Shown here in pieces: positions 11,901-23,306 of a DNA stretch of 64,000 nt; position 1 is the stretch's first letter; every line of letters starts with the position of its first letter. The DNA is taken from assembly GCA_001574975.1 (NCBI GenBank), contig KQ965800.1, forward strand, positions 124,001 to 188,000, given 5' to 3'. A program made the translations under genes and the position numbers. This stretch comes from Gonapodya prolifera JEL478. Its lineage: Eukaryota > Monoblepharomycota > Monoblepharidomycetes > Monoblepharidales > Gonapodyaceae. The notes under the pieces are model-generated. The model was given only the letters and a program-made list of their open reading frames with translations. It was not told where the DNA came from and searched no databases.

Positions 11901-13365
11901 GAGGCTGTTTGGAATGCGCCTTCCAGTCAGAGTCAGTTACGGCAGAGGTATCAGGGTCACGGATCGGAATCCGGATGATCCGGCAGTCTTAACAAGGGAG
12001 GCCAGGAAGAAGTATTTGGAGGACTCGAGGAGCAATGAGGAAGCCGAAAAGGCTGTCGGACAGCAGAGGGGCGCTCAAGTGCAAAATAGTTTGCCGAGGG
12101 AAGTGCGAACAACTGATGAGAGTTTCGAGACGGCAGGCAAAGAGGAGAAAACGAGAATTCTACATGGTGGGCGTGGGGGCTGCTTTGTAATCTTTCTGTT
12201 TGATTTCTGAATATGCACTTTCCTCCGCCTATTTCTAGTGTGGAGTCTCCCCCCTGACATCACCCCGCGCGACTTTCTATCCTTTATGGACCCAGCTTCG
12301 CTCGCCGCCCTCGTCAAATACAAGTTCAGGGTATCTCGAAATCCAGAGAACTCCCAGTCCCACGCGTACGCGGTGTTCCGCGACCGTGCGTCCGCTCGTC
12401 ATGCGATGGAGTTCCTATCTGGTCGCATGTACGGTGCAAGCGAAACTCGGTGTGGGTACGCTGTGTGCACCTCGTCCAAAGTACGGTGCTCTGGCCTCCC
12501 CCAGGCGATGGGCAAGCGGTCAAATTTGATGGAAGAGTTCCGGAAGTTTGGATCCGTGGAAGGTGTTGTTGTGGATGAACAGAGAGGCGAGGCGGTCGTG
12601 GACTTTGAGGAGTCTGATGATGCCAAGAATGCTGTGGTGGAGATTGGACGACGGGGAGAGTTCCAAGTCAGAATCGTGGATGACTTTACACAGATGGATC
12701 TTGAAGACCGATTGGGCAACGGCTCCAACTCGAGAAGTCAGGATCGTGGTCGAATGGATGTCAGGGACAGTAATGGGTATCAAGATCGCATGGAAGTGGA
12801 CATACCCCCAGCGGTGAAGAGTGTTTATGACCTTCCACTCGTCTTTCAAGGCTCTTTATCGCTCAAAAACCGGGATACTCAAATCGATCTTCATCACGTT
12901 GCGGGCAACAAAACCCTGTTCAATATGTTAAATCCAGCGCAACCAATCAAACTTGTTCAGAGGTTTAGATTCAATGACCAGACCAAGTCAGATCTAATTG
13001 TGAAGATGCGAGTGACTACAGAAGGCGAGCCAATATCACCGTCGTGGACGGTGGGCTTAGCCGTCGCTCGTGGCTCAAAGGACAAAACCGCTCGGTCTTT
13101 CGATGTCGATTCGTTGAAGTACATATCTGATTACTTCAAGGAAAAGGAATGTGCTGGGGTGACCCAGGAGAATATTCCTGGAGTCAATGGACACGTAATC
13201 GCTCTGAGCTGGATGCCCAACATTGAAGATGCCATAGACGTCGTTCGGGACGCCTACCGAGGAAATTTTAGAGATTTGGCGGAGCTTTCGGGCACTCGTG
13301 ATAATGTCGGCAGCTTTGTGGTGGTGTTTGCATCAGTTCAGGTCGGGCAAGCCCAGCCTGCGTAA
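8949..13365 (+). CDS. SPEN-family RNA-binding protein: RS-rich N-terminus, multiple RRMs, C-terminal SPOC domain
   Basis: Five exons (8949-10590, 10679-10924, 11010-11299, 11368-12166, 12239-13365) join in frame to 1367 residues. The N-terminus is low complexity: Gly/Leu repeats, Gln-rich blocks, Pro-rich segments, then an Arg-Ser stretch (SRSRSRSRSRTP). RRM1 begins YLWVGEVQHGVTAAEVESAL. RRM2 is weaker, around VKIDLGHLPQDITVDDL. RRM3 is strong (TLYVSFFPADISRHAIWDVF). RRM4 starts ILHVWSLPPDITPRDF, and a possible degenerate fifth unit follows. The C-terminus is a SPOC domain: LVFQGSLSLKNRDTQIDLHH, IKLVQRFRF, and the closing strand SFVVVFASV. RRMs plus SPOC define the SPEN/RBM15/FPA family, which links RNA to transcription repressors, m6A machinery or 3'-end choice through phosphoserine-binding SPOC. 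The nuclear role is inferred from the family. Confidence 0.9.
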
Positions 13366-14505
13366 TTCTGCCCACCGTTCGGAAACGGTAAGGGACATTC
13401 ACATTCTAAATGAATCATTCTGGCTAATTTCGACATAATGGAAACAGGTCATACATATGCTTGATCGTGAATTAATTGATATTAACGAGACCTTCGGGGC
13501 TTGATCATGTTCCCAATGTTTTCCATCTTTCTTTTCAATGCAGAGGGGTAAAAATGTTGCGGGAGACCCGTTGTGTGTTCGTTTGACGTTGTCACAACCT
13601 CGTCTCCACAGATATTGTTTCTCTTGGAATACTGTATCGTTTAAAGCTTTGACACAACAGACTCTTCGTTCCTCAATTTTCTTATATGCCCTTTACTGGA
13701 AGCTTTTTTGAATATCAGCCCAGGATCTTTCGGTGCTCAAACAATTGTTTCAGAGCATCTTTCATTCCTCGAGAAACCCCTAAATATGGCGAATGTTTTC
13801 CAATTTTCGCGCAATAAGTAGAGCGGGTCGTACATATAAGTGTCTAGAGGTCTCGGTACTGCATTTCGCCATCGAGGACATTATACTTGAGCAACTATAA
13901 GTCTGTCGATCGACCACCATGCTATCTGGGAGAAAATCCACAATACCCAACGCCGAATGATCTTTCAAATGGAGCTCTTCTGCTTCCATTTTGTTGAAAT
14001 TGGACGACCATTTGTTCCAAACGCATTGCTTTTCGTACTTCGACATCGAGCAACCAGTTTCTTGAAAATTTGACAATTGGAAAAACATTTTTCTGGACTT
14101 GTTGCCCCCACATCCTTGATATGATGGTTTCACCGCCTCAAAATATTGTAGCCCCCAGTCTCATATGTCTTTGTCTTTGAAAGTAAGTTGTGTCAAATGA
14201 TCCGATCTCGAAGAGTAACTCCCAGGCCAGTCTCGATATTTACAAATGTTGATATTCGGATCAACAACGATTTTGAAACACAAAAGCAAGATTGTGCTCC
14301 ATCAAGAAACATTGATCTGAATGACTCACATCCGCAATGATTCTGTGAGTGTTCAGGATTTGCAATTTCTACGTAGCCGTACGGGATAGTATGCAAAATA
14401 ATATGCAATAAATAATAAATACAAATATTGGCAACGAATGGCTGAAAACTTAGTGCAAAACAACGTTCCTGCAGCACTGTCCGAGTGACACGTGATGGGA
14501 TCGCA
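13366..14505. other. AT-richer intergenic between convergent genes
   Basis: 3' flanks of the SPEN-type gene and of the LysM gene. Composition turns AT-richer and frames are short or featureless; I see no gene. Confidence 0.6.
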
Positions 14506-15851
14506 TTACTTGTCTTTCTTGCTGCCATTTTGGTCATCCAATGCTGTCCACCCTCGTGACACTGGTGCTCCTGCATACATTCCCCTGAGTGGGAGTGTCC
14601 TCAATTCCACCTCACGATCTCTCGACTCCGAGTCCACGCCCATCATTCCTCGTCGCAGTGGGCTACTGGAGGACCCTGCCCCCAGGAACGAACTCTCCAT
14701 AATAACAGGGAGAACTTTCGCTTCCAAAAAATCCCACGCTCCCAGAACCATGTCCATTTCAAAACCCTCGATGGGGTTGAGATCACGACGGCGCAGATCT
14801 CTCTCTCGAGTCGATGCGCTTTCCGAGAGAACATTGGTGACAGGGCGGTCAAGAGGATCCTGAGTGTCCCGAACGCTACGTCGATGGCCGGGTGAAGTGG
14901 TACTCAGGGAGGAATCGACCCCAGGGCGCCGGCGAGGACCGGAGGATGGATAACCAGGAAACAGCGATGCTGAATCAACAGCTTCAAGATATTCGACGTC
15001 GTCGACGAAGAGTGGTGGTGAGGTATCGCGTCGTGCTAACAGGCTAGGTTTCAGAAACTCTCGGAAAGACGCATACGCCGTCGTAACATCTGCGTCGATT
15101 CTTCGCAAAATCGTCGCCAGTGGTGGCGGATCCGCCGTTCGCGCCGTATAATCTTCTTGTTCTTCTTGCCCTAGCAGTGCAACTGCATGGCCACCAACCC
15201 CACGCTCTAGAGATACGGACGTTGTCCCAAATTCCGACCACACATATGTGGATTTATCTGGAACGGAAACCGTATCCACTGTCTCACTCCAAGGATCGAA
15301 GTCCGGTTCGGGTTCATCCGTCTCGCACCATCCACTATCTCTAGGTAATCCAACGCTCTGTCTGTGCCCTCCACCTCCTTTGCCTCCCATGTGCGACGAC
15401 GCTCCTGCTCCTGCTCCTGCGAACCAGCTCTTTCGTGGAATGGGTATCTTGAGCACTGCTCGCGAGCGAAGGGAGTCGGGAGAGTCGAGCAGGAGGTTTG
15501 CGCGCCGAAGGTCATGCGCTGTAGTTGGGAGATGGATGTCGTGGTCCGTTAATGATAGGGAAACGAATGGAGAAGGGGGAATTACTGCTGACTATTGGAT
15601 TGGGAGTCCCAAGCTCTTCGCCAGAGCGTCCAACATCCATTCGTTGCCATCCAGAACATCATCTTCCATGAGTGCATAGACGGTATAGCCTCCATTTCCT
15701 TCCTCATTATGGCCGGCCGGTTATCCTGCCCCTGCTTTGGGTCCTTCCCCCCATTTTGCCAACTCAACTCACCGTCCACCCCATACCGCATCGCCAAGCC
15801 CGCCAGGGTATCTCCTTGCTGTACGTGATGGACAACATGATCAGACTCCAT
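14506..15851 (-). CDS. cytoplasmic-type LysM domain protein
   Basis: Exon 1 (15773-15851) starts MESDHVVHHVQQGDTLAGLA and joins exon 2 (14506-15518) in frame at MRYGVD/AHDLRRANLLLD, rebuilding a complete N-terminal LysM domain of about 50 residues that ends AVLKIPIP. The total is 363 residues. No signal peptide precedes the LysM, so this resembles the eukaryotic intracellular LYSMD-like proteins and not secreted chitin-binding effectors. The rest is rich in Ser, Arg, Asp and Gly with no further domain I recognise; a conserved-looking helix-prone block lies near TAYASFREFLKPSLLARRD and FEMDMVLGAWDFLEAKVLPV. The intron is 254 nt, long for this region, and contains an open peptide discussed in the findings. 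An additional 5' exon cannot be excluded. Confidence 0.8.
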
Positions 15852-16114
15852 CGCTCTGGGACTCCCAATGGGGGACGGCAACGAGCTGCGGGAGCTATGT
15901 GTTTGCGGCTTCGCCCCATTTCTTCCAATGTAACAACAAACAGCCCTGCCACCTGACCAGGTTTGAGATTATGAATTTCGCTGACTGCAAAGCGGGGACA
16001 TTTAACGAGAGATCAAGATGTTTCTGGTGAAATATGTGCATTTTCGGAGACACCAATACACCAAATATTGCTACTGTCTCCATCACCGCCTCCCTACTCA
16101 AAGAACCACACCAT

Positions 16115-17536
16115 CTAGTTCATCTTCCTCACAAGATCATTGATCAAATCCTCCCTGTTCCCCATCTCGCCACCCTCCACAAAGTTCTTGACCTTCTTTC
16201 CCGGGAACCCGCCTGTGGGGTTGCTGAGCTTGAAAGGCCAGAGGAAGTTTGAGGCCTGCTTGAAGTGCGGGCCCACGGTGGAGATTTCGTGCACGAGGTC
16301 CTCCACGGACACGATGCCGTATTTGCCCAGCTCGCCCTCGATGATCTGGTTGGAGCTGATGGGGATGCGCTGCTTGTTGACCTTGGCGTAGCCGCGCTTG
16401 TAGATCAGCTCGCGGATGGTCTTCACGTTGGGGTAGCTGGACAAGAGGACGGCGAAAGAGTGAATACATGGAAATGGGGTCTCGACGCATGGGCAGCAGA
16501 ACTCACCCCCAGGCAATGTAGGGGTTCACAAGCTGCAGCATCTCAGAAGTAGCCTTGTTCAGCTTGACGAACACACCGTTATTGATCTGGAGGAGACGGA
16601 GGAGTTGGAGGATCTTCCGGGGTTTGGGGGCCATCTTGTTGATACTAGAAGCCGACACCAACATAGACATCAGCACTGTACACACACAAGGGAACGCTCG
16701 CATCATCATCAACGTACCCCTTCAGCCTGATGACGAAGGCAAGTTTGTGCTCGGCGGGTACGTAGAAGTTGCCCCCGTTGCGAGCCTGGCGCTTCAGTCG
16801 GATCTCCTCTCGCTCCTTTGCGCGGTACTCCTTGACATACTGCTCGGCGCGCTTGAAGATGACACGGCGCTTGCCCTTGGCGGCCTATAAAAGTTGATGT
16901 TGATCTGAGATTCATGGTGCTGGGCGATTTGGAACTGAATTCATTTCCGCAACAGAACTTCCTTCCCATGCAATCGCACTCGCACTAGCCACGTCAGCCC
17001 CGAAAGATGGTATAATTAAGGTGCAGCATCGTCTATTGAGACTAGCACCCTTGAAACGGTGTCATCACATTGGCGAACTCATCCAGCACGATTCCAAAAG
17101 TCCATGATGGCATCCAGAGTTGGACCCTTGCAAACACTTCCACCAGCCCTCTACCTCTACCCACCTTCTTCTGCTCCGATCGTTGGTCAGCGAGCTTCTT
17201 TTGCAGGGCCTCGGCGGCTTTCCGCTTCTTCAGGATGGTCTCGGGGACAGTGGGTTTCCTGCGACACGGTAACCGAAGAGAGGTCAGACGTGCATACGCC
17301 AGAAATTCAAATACGGCCGTCGCGGTGGAATTTCTTCTCCTCATCCTCGGAGAATTTGTGTGGTGGGTGTCATTCCAGTTTTTGCCACCTCCTTCAACCC
17401 CGATCCGCAGTCCAGACACCATAAGCAACGACAAGCGACCATCCCGTCCAGTGTGACTTTCAAGAGCTCCAGTGTGTATGCTCCCGCATGCTCCATCATC
17501 ATCCTCGCCCCAAACTCACTCGACGGTCGCGGGCAT
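16115..17536 (-). CDS. RPL7: 60S ribosomal protein L7 (uL30)
   Basis: Five exons (17520-17536, 17165-17258, 16718-16884, 16507-16644, 16115-16436) join in frame to a 245-residue protein. The 17-nt first exon (MPATVE) is fixed by the frame of [19 protein letters not shown] in exon 2. Family hallmarks are present along the length: [81 protein letters not shown]-type [14 protein letters not shown], and the terminal [15 protein letters not shown]. It is a structural protein of the large ribosomal subunit. Intron 1 is 261 nt and intron 2 is 280 nt, much longer than introns 3 and 4 (73 and 70 nt); intron 2 carries a C/D snoRNA, as RPL7 introns do in budding yeast. Confidence 0.97.
16988..17074 (-). 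ncRNA. C/D box snoRNA in RPL7 intron 2 (snR39/snR59/snR39b-like)
   Basis: Inside intron 2 of RPL7 on the coding strand lies a C box GTGATGA (17068-17062) and a D box CTGA (16997-16994). The pair is enclosed by a GCCA/TGGC terminal stem two bases outside each box. Immediately upstream of the D box the guide ACCATCTTTCGGG is an exact 13-base complement of the conserved large-subunit rRNA segment CCCGAAAGATGGT. By the D+5 rule the modified base would be the G of CCCG (yeast numbering G805). In yeast the RPL7A and RPL7B introns carry snR39 and snR59, which target A807 in the same segment, and snR39b targets G805. Host gene, boxes, stem and target all agree. Confidence 0.9.
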
Positions 17537-18886
17537 CGTTGCTGCAACGGAGACATCCAATCGAAACGGTCCACAACCAAAGATAGTAAGAAATGTGAGT
17601 AGAGAGACATAGAACGAGTCCGCGAGTCAACCTCGTACCGAATGAACCGTCCTAGTCCTTGGTACTTCTGTTTCGATTTTCAAGTCCAGCCCCACCGAAA
17701 GACAAGCCGAGAAGGCGTCCGAAGAGAGAGGCGAGTGAGTAGAGCAGAACAAGCGCAACAGCCGGACGGGCAACACGCACAGATGGACGGATGGATGGCT
17801 TCGTGTCCGAAAAAATGAAAACTTTTCTTTGTATTGTACGCTCCACACCCGGTTCAACTTCAAGGTGGACCCCCGAGCCACCTAGAGAGAGCCCGCACTT
17901 CCTCAAGAAAATGAACATAGCAGTCGATTCTTGACGATGCTTGGAATAAACTTCTCACCTTCCAGACCTCTGGCGCCGGGCTAGCCTTCAGCCCTAACCA
18001 CAGGCCTCTTGCAGTCGAACGCCAGCACTCTCCTGTCCTTACACGAATGCTCGTAGATGGTCCGCAGTTCGTCCAGGACGAGCGTTCTTTTCACTGTGGC
18101 TGGCTGCAGCCAAGTGTCAACAACTCGACCCACTCCGCAGGGCCCCGCATATGCTCATAAAATTGGAGAGATACTCGTCCGAACTCCACGTCGAAGACGG
18201 AAATGGACGGAATTGTCGTTCATCTTTCTCCCCGAGGCACGACAAAGTTCATCCTCGCTCGGGATGCCCACCGCCGATCTCTCCAGAACCAAGCAAGCTA
18301 TGGTACAGGATGTGGCACGTCGTACTCGATCCACGCGGACGGTGGCAAGAGTGGACACTCAAGTCGGTCTCTTGGGCCTCGCACAGACCTCCCCAACACC
18401 GACGACTAACATCTCCAGAACCGTGGAAGCTTGCTGTCCGGACGACGGAGGATGCAATACGTGATTATCGCCGGTTATGTGTCTGCTGGCACGATGGCTT
18501 TACCTCGGAAACAATCGATGGTGGTCGCCTCAACTCAAGGCGCACACCGGGCCCCATATCCACCTTGAACCTACCATGCGCGTACTCTCAATTGCCACAC
18601 TCGGTGGCTCCAGCATTTAGAAGCAGCAGAGACGCTATTTTCGTGGTACATTGCTTCCACATCTCTGTTATCGTGCAGATTTCACCACAGATTCCTCAAT
18701 ATCTGATGCTGTGCACGACGACTCCAACAGTTACTCACAGAAGAGACCACTCCTCATAGCAGCTATATCTTATCTGGACCGCTTGGCCAAGAGGAGGGTT
18801 CGCAAAAGAAATATATTTCATTCAAATTTTCCACCGCCAAGCCTACATTAAATTTTAAAGATATTTTTTAGTGTTTTGTAACATCC
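17537..18886. other. RPL7 promoter side and unannotated stretch
   Basis: The first few hundred bases are upstream of RPL7. Plus-strand frames at 18057-18759 are open but overlap in several frames and show no domain, signal peptide or clean splice sites; I do not call a gene. The stretch near 18780-18890 turns AT-rich towards the 3' end of the minus-strand gene. Confidence 0.4.
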
Positions 18887-21529
18887 TCAATTCAACCCAG
18901 ATAACTTCCAACATAAGTGTTTCAGTTGTTTGAGGAATATAGGCAATTCCCTTCGTGGAAAGATCACCGGCCCCCTCTGAGCACTTGGTAGCAATCCTAG
19001 GCAGAAGCTCTGTGGTGAAGTTGGCGCCCTCTTGCGTTTCTTCTGGACAGGGAGTTCGTCATCCGAGCTTGACTGATCACTCAGGCTCGCATTTTTCTGA
19101 GCGACTGTATTGGAGTCGACTGTTTGTTGCTCGGAATGTTCCGGTAGGCTCCACGAACTGCGTGCAAGACGTCTTGCGCGCAGACGGAAGGGATGTGCCA
19201 AGTCTGTTGATTGATGACACCAAAACGAAAGAGGTCAACCAAGCTTTTTTACGATGCCGAAATCACAAACGTACATGTTTGAGTCTTCGATCTCAGAGTC
19301 AGACCTTGTGTTAACGCAGTCGCGAAAATCGGGAGACAGGAAGACAAGAGAAGCGAGTGTCAAACTACATCTTCTGTTGTACAAGCAGCCACTTGTGTGT
19401 ACATACCTCCGTAACACTCGGATCTCTCGAATTCGTCACCAAGCACGTCACTAATAGGCTTTTGTGTGGTCCGCAGAAATTCCCTCCTGTTTTCGGGCTC
19501 CTGCAAATCTTCCATGTCGAAAAAAGCATCCCACCCTTTTCTACCAAGTTCGGCTCGAAAGAACTGCTCCCAATCAACAAAATCGATGTAATTTTGTGCA
19601 AAATCCTTGTTCGTGTTCGTAAAGCCTGCCATATGTGATCCGGACGCTGAAGCTGCAGATTTTGACGGAGTTGGTGGCGGGTCGGGCTGAGCGCTCTCGC
19701 TCTCCGAGACAGCTGTGTCATTGTTTCCATTTCCGGACAGCCAGCTCAGATACTCTGCCGCATTCACGGGTTCAAAAATTCGCGTGTCCTCCTCCGGTGC
19801 ATCATTTTTGAGTGTGCCGTTGGCGTGTTTTCGGGGAGACCATAGTTATCGACTATCCACATTGCTACCGAGCTCTTCAAGTCATTGATAAGACCATCCA
19901 CCGATTTTGGAGCGCGGCAAAGATAGTCTACGTGCATAGAGGAACGAAGTCGTGATCAGCAATGACGCAGGTCAAAGGTGATCGATCTCACAAAATCCCG
20001 ACAAGGTACGAAACACCCACCATTTCATCCGGGTTCACCACGTCTGCAGGAGCAGTTTCCTTTTCCAAGAACTCTCTGACCAAATTTTCGAGATCATTTT
20101 TGTACACCGGGTTGTCTCGAGCAGCAAGCCGTTTGAGGAAAGCTTCCCAACGAGATTTCCCGTATTGGATGATGAGCGCGTCGTCCCGAGCCACCAGGTG
20201 AGATCGCGCTTCCGTTGGTGCAAGATCTCTAGATTCCGGACCCACGTTTGTCGAATTCGGAATGAATGGGTCTGTGGGATGGATAACACGCCTCAGAAAC
20301 AGGAGAACTCGCTTTAGCTGGGTATGACATTACCAGATCAATTATGTGAGGGGGTTCCTCGCCAGGTTCCACCTTCACACCAGGCTCATAACACATCTCG
20401 ACTGCACTTGCTGCAGCCTCGTCACGGTTGAGGGAATTGTCCGAAATCGTCGACCTTACCACACCTGACTCGTCGTTTTCTGTGCCGTAGTTGAACACTC
20501 TGGTTGGAGGAGATAGAATTTCGTTTGGCGCGGAGGAAGATTCCACGGAAGCCGCTTTGTGATCAGGTGATGACATTGCTTTTTTGAGTGTCACCTATCC
20601 AAACGTCCCATCGTCTTTGATTTGCTTTGAAAACTTATCCGGAGAAGTTGGAGGTGAGCTAAGCTTTCGAGCGCATCAGCTGGTGTTGGCTCTCTCTCTT
20701 GTTTTGGATAGCCAGGGAAAGTGCTTCTCAGGAAATCGTCCAGCTCTTCGATATCTGCATTCGCGACCGTCCAACGGAGTGTACCAGGCTCTCTGAACGT
20801 AGATGAGACATCATTCGCGTATTTTCGATTCAAAAAGCTCTTCACTGCCTTCACAAGAGCCATTTTATTCAGAAAGTTGAGTGTCCGAAGGTCGTTTGCT
20901 CTTCCCTCCAATCGAGATTCGAGAAGAGACCGCCAGTGGGTGCGTTCAGAGATATCCACTGGACACATGAACTCTAGATTCTCCTTATCTCGCGAGCAAT
21001 GGTCGATAGTGAGATTCTGTTGGTTGTCTTCAGCGCGTCAGCAAATTTCTCACATGGGTGTCATCTTCGCCAATGACCTCGGAACTGTCGGAGGACTCTG
21101 TTACGCCACTCATTCGCTCTTCAACACGTGTTTCCTTCTGCTTAGGTTCCTTCCCGTCCAGTCGATCGAGCGGAAGGAGGTGTTGCGGCATTGTTCTCCC
21201 TCTCGTGTTCCATATCTGACTCCTCCCAGCGCGTAGACGTCCGTCGCGTTCCTCCCCCTTCCGTGCAACGATTCTGATCTTTGATCTGCGTTGTTCTGGC
21301 AGTTCTCTCTCTGCTTTCCTTCGATGGATGTTTCGGCGGCGTCTCGTTGTTCCAACTCCCTCCTTTTCCCGTGGTTGTCGAGTTCCAGCGCTTCTGCGCG
21401 AGCTGTATAGAGGCGCGTTTTCGCTACATAGCGCTGTCGCTTCAGATCGCTAGTGCTGATGTGAGAGTCCATCGCGCCTTCAGTTTTGACAGAATGCTGA
21501 GTGGGTGCAAGGACTGAAAATTCACTCAT
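18887..21529 (-). CDS. unrecognised multi-exon nuclear-type protein
   Basis: Several minus-strand blocks have coding texture and splice signals. The start is MSEFSVLAPTQHSVKTEGAM with a charged helix (YTARAEALELDNHGKRRELE). An exon ending EVIGEDDTH (donor at 21053) joins in phase to the exon at 20983 that reads ENLEFMCPVDISERTHWRSL and LRTLNFLNKMALVKAVKSFL. Further blocks are near 20229-20590 (acidic, Ser-rich), 19988-20245 (WEAFLKRLAARDNPVYKNDL) and 19360-19767 (VDWEQFFRAELGRKGWDAFF). A tail near 18887-19200 has a basic nuclear-localisation-like motif (QKKRKRAP). I could not fix every junction. I do not recognise the family. The start codon is only 53 bases past the stop of the bromodomain gene. 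Confidence 0.5.
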
Positions 21530-21582
21530 CGGATGAATTCATCAAAACGAAACTTAATCATCACTTTTGACTAGCACGCAAG

Positions 21583-23306
21583 TTATATCCTCACGTTACC
21601 CTCTCTATATTTGGCCCACTCCCACAGTTCACGAAGCGTCTCTCCATCAACCTTCTCCAAATCCACCTCATATTCCTCCCCCTCCCCATCCTCATCTTCT
21701 GCACGTAAATATCGCACAGGCTGTCTGAAACGTGACATGCCACGTTCGATAATGTCAACTGCATTACGAACCCCTTCATCATCGGCGAGAGCAATGGCCT
21801 GCTGGAGCTTCTTCTTGTCACCGTATGGGATATCGAATTCCACTTTTGGACCAGAGTGTGCTTTGGTTTTCACAATCGGGGCATGTCGTGGTGGTTGCAT
21901 GGGTCCTTTTGCGATGACAGTGTAGACTCCGTTCTTGTAAATAAGACGTCCAGCTTTCCATTTGACGCCGCATCTGTTACTTTAGGGGAGAAGGTGAAAG
22001 CGAAGTCAAGAAGGAATCACAGAATGTCTCGGACATCGGAAGACTAAAATGTCGACCACAAAACAACGCACCATAGTGTATTTCTTCCATTCGGACCTGC
22101 CCTCCACAAAGGTGTCTCAGTTGCGGTACAGAACTCACACACTCTTCCATCGTGTTTGATCTTCTTCCTCGCTTCTTCGTCTTCATCTTCCTCTTCCTCG
22201 TTTGGAGAACCTTCAGGCACATTTGATTGTTGAGTGGGACTTCCAGGTGCCGCATACACAGGCTTGGTAGAAATGACGGGGAAAGACACTGGTTGCGAGA
22301 CATTTGGATCCGATGGTAGGGCGGAAGGTGCAGAGGAGGAAGACGACGGATAAGGCTTTGAAGGTCGGCTACGTTTCCGAGACTGAGAATCGGCGTTCTC
22401 TGACAAGCGTTCAGAAGCAGCATCGTTGTCAGACTCTCTGTCCGAGCCTTCCACTGATGGAGACCGTGAGGATTGTGAAGGTGAGCGGGATCTGTTCCTG
22501 GATCCGGTGACGGAGGTTGAAGTGGTGGAGTGTCGAGCTGGACACGATAGGTGAGTTATTTGAGCCAATTCAGCACACAAGCGAGTTGAAGATACCTTTC
22601 GGTCGTCGGTCAAGGAAAGAAATGCCAGGGAGCTGAAGTTGAAATGACGAAACACAGTACTGTGAAGAAGTTCTGACGTTTGAAAAATGATGGTAACAAG
22701 ACTCACGCTAGCAATAAACTCGGGGAAAGCAGATTGAGCCAACTCGACGTAATATTGTTTTACTCGTTGCCCCATTGCGTTCACTGGTGTTCCAGGGGGG
22801 TTATACGTGAAGCAATTTGTAAATACCTGGGGTTGTCGAACGGAAAGAGTAGTCGTAAAGAATACGAATCGACACAAAATTCAACGCAACAAGGCAACAA
22901 GCTCAGTAGGTGAAAATAAAGGAGCACATATCGGCTTCTCAAGAATGCTCGCCGCCCTCGCAATATTCTGACCATGTTCACGCAACTCTCACCTGCATCA
23001 CGTCCTGGTTAAACCCAAAAAGGGTGTAGCTCCGTGCCTGGAGGCTTTGCTCTATAGTTTGAAAATCTTGCGACGAAGTTGTCAGTGGTACGTTGTCCAA
23101 GACCATGTTCGGAACTCACCCATTGGATTCTGTATCACAAAGTAGTAGTCTGGGGCCCCATCTGCGACAGGATCCACCGGTCGGAGGAAGTACCGCGAAT
23201 CTGGAAACCGCTGGAGCGCGCGAAGTATAGAGAGACACTGTCGAAGGTTTCTGTCCGATAACAAGGAATGGACTGTCTCCGGCTCCGATGCGGGGTTCGT
23301 AGCCAT
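21583..23306 (-). CDS. bromodomain + GATA zinc finger + NET-like domain protein
   Basis: Six exons (23120-23306, 22993-23066, 22707-22826, 22596-22632, 22072-22537, 21583-21979) join in frame to 426 residues. Residues about 20-115 form a bromodomain: CLSILRALQRFPDSRYFLRP, DYYFVIQNPM/DFQTIEQSL, GFNQDVMQ, VFTNCFTYNPPGTPVNAMG, with the acetyl-lysine-reading asparagine position filled by the N of YNPPG. A Ser/Arg-rich, then acidic linker follows. Next is one GATA-type zinc finger, CEFCTATETPLWRAGPNGRN then LCNRCGVKWKAGRL (C-x2-C-x18-C-x2-C). The C-terminus resembles the BET extra-terminal (NET) domain: IPYGDKKKLQQAIAL, VDIIERG, YEVDLEKVDGETLRELWEW. It probably reads acetylated chromatin and binds GATA sites or partners in the nucleus (inferred). 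Confidence 0.9.

Noticed and set aside
16645-16717. snoRNA-like boxes (ATGATGA and CTGA) in RPL7 intron 3
   Set aside because: The boxes are too close (about 30 bases) for a C/D snoRNA and no closing stem or rRNA antisense is evident.
18057-18759. Plus-strand frames of 135 and 202 residues, one with a faint resemblance to a copia-type RNase H segment
   Set aside because: The resemblance rests on a short stretch with the wrong spacing and no other element parts or terminal repeats are visible; too weak to call a fossil.
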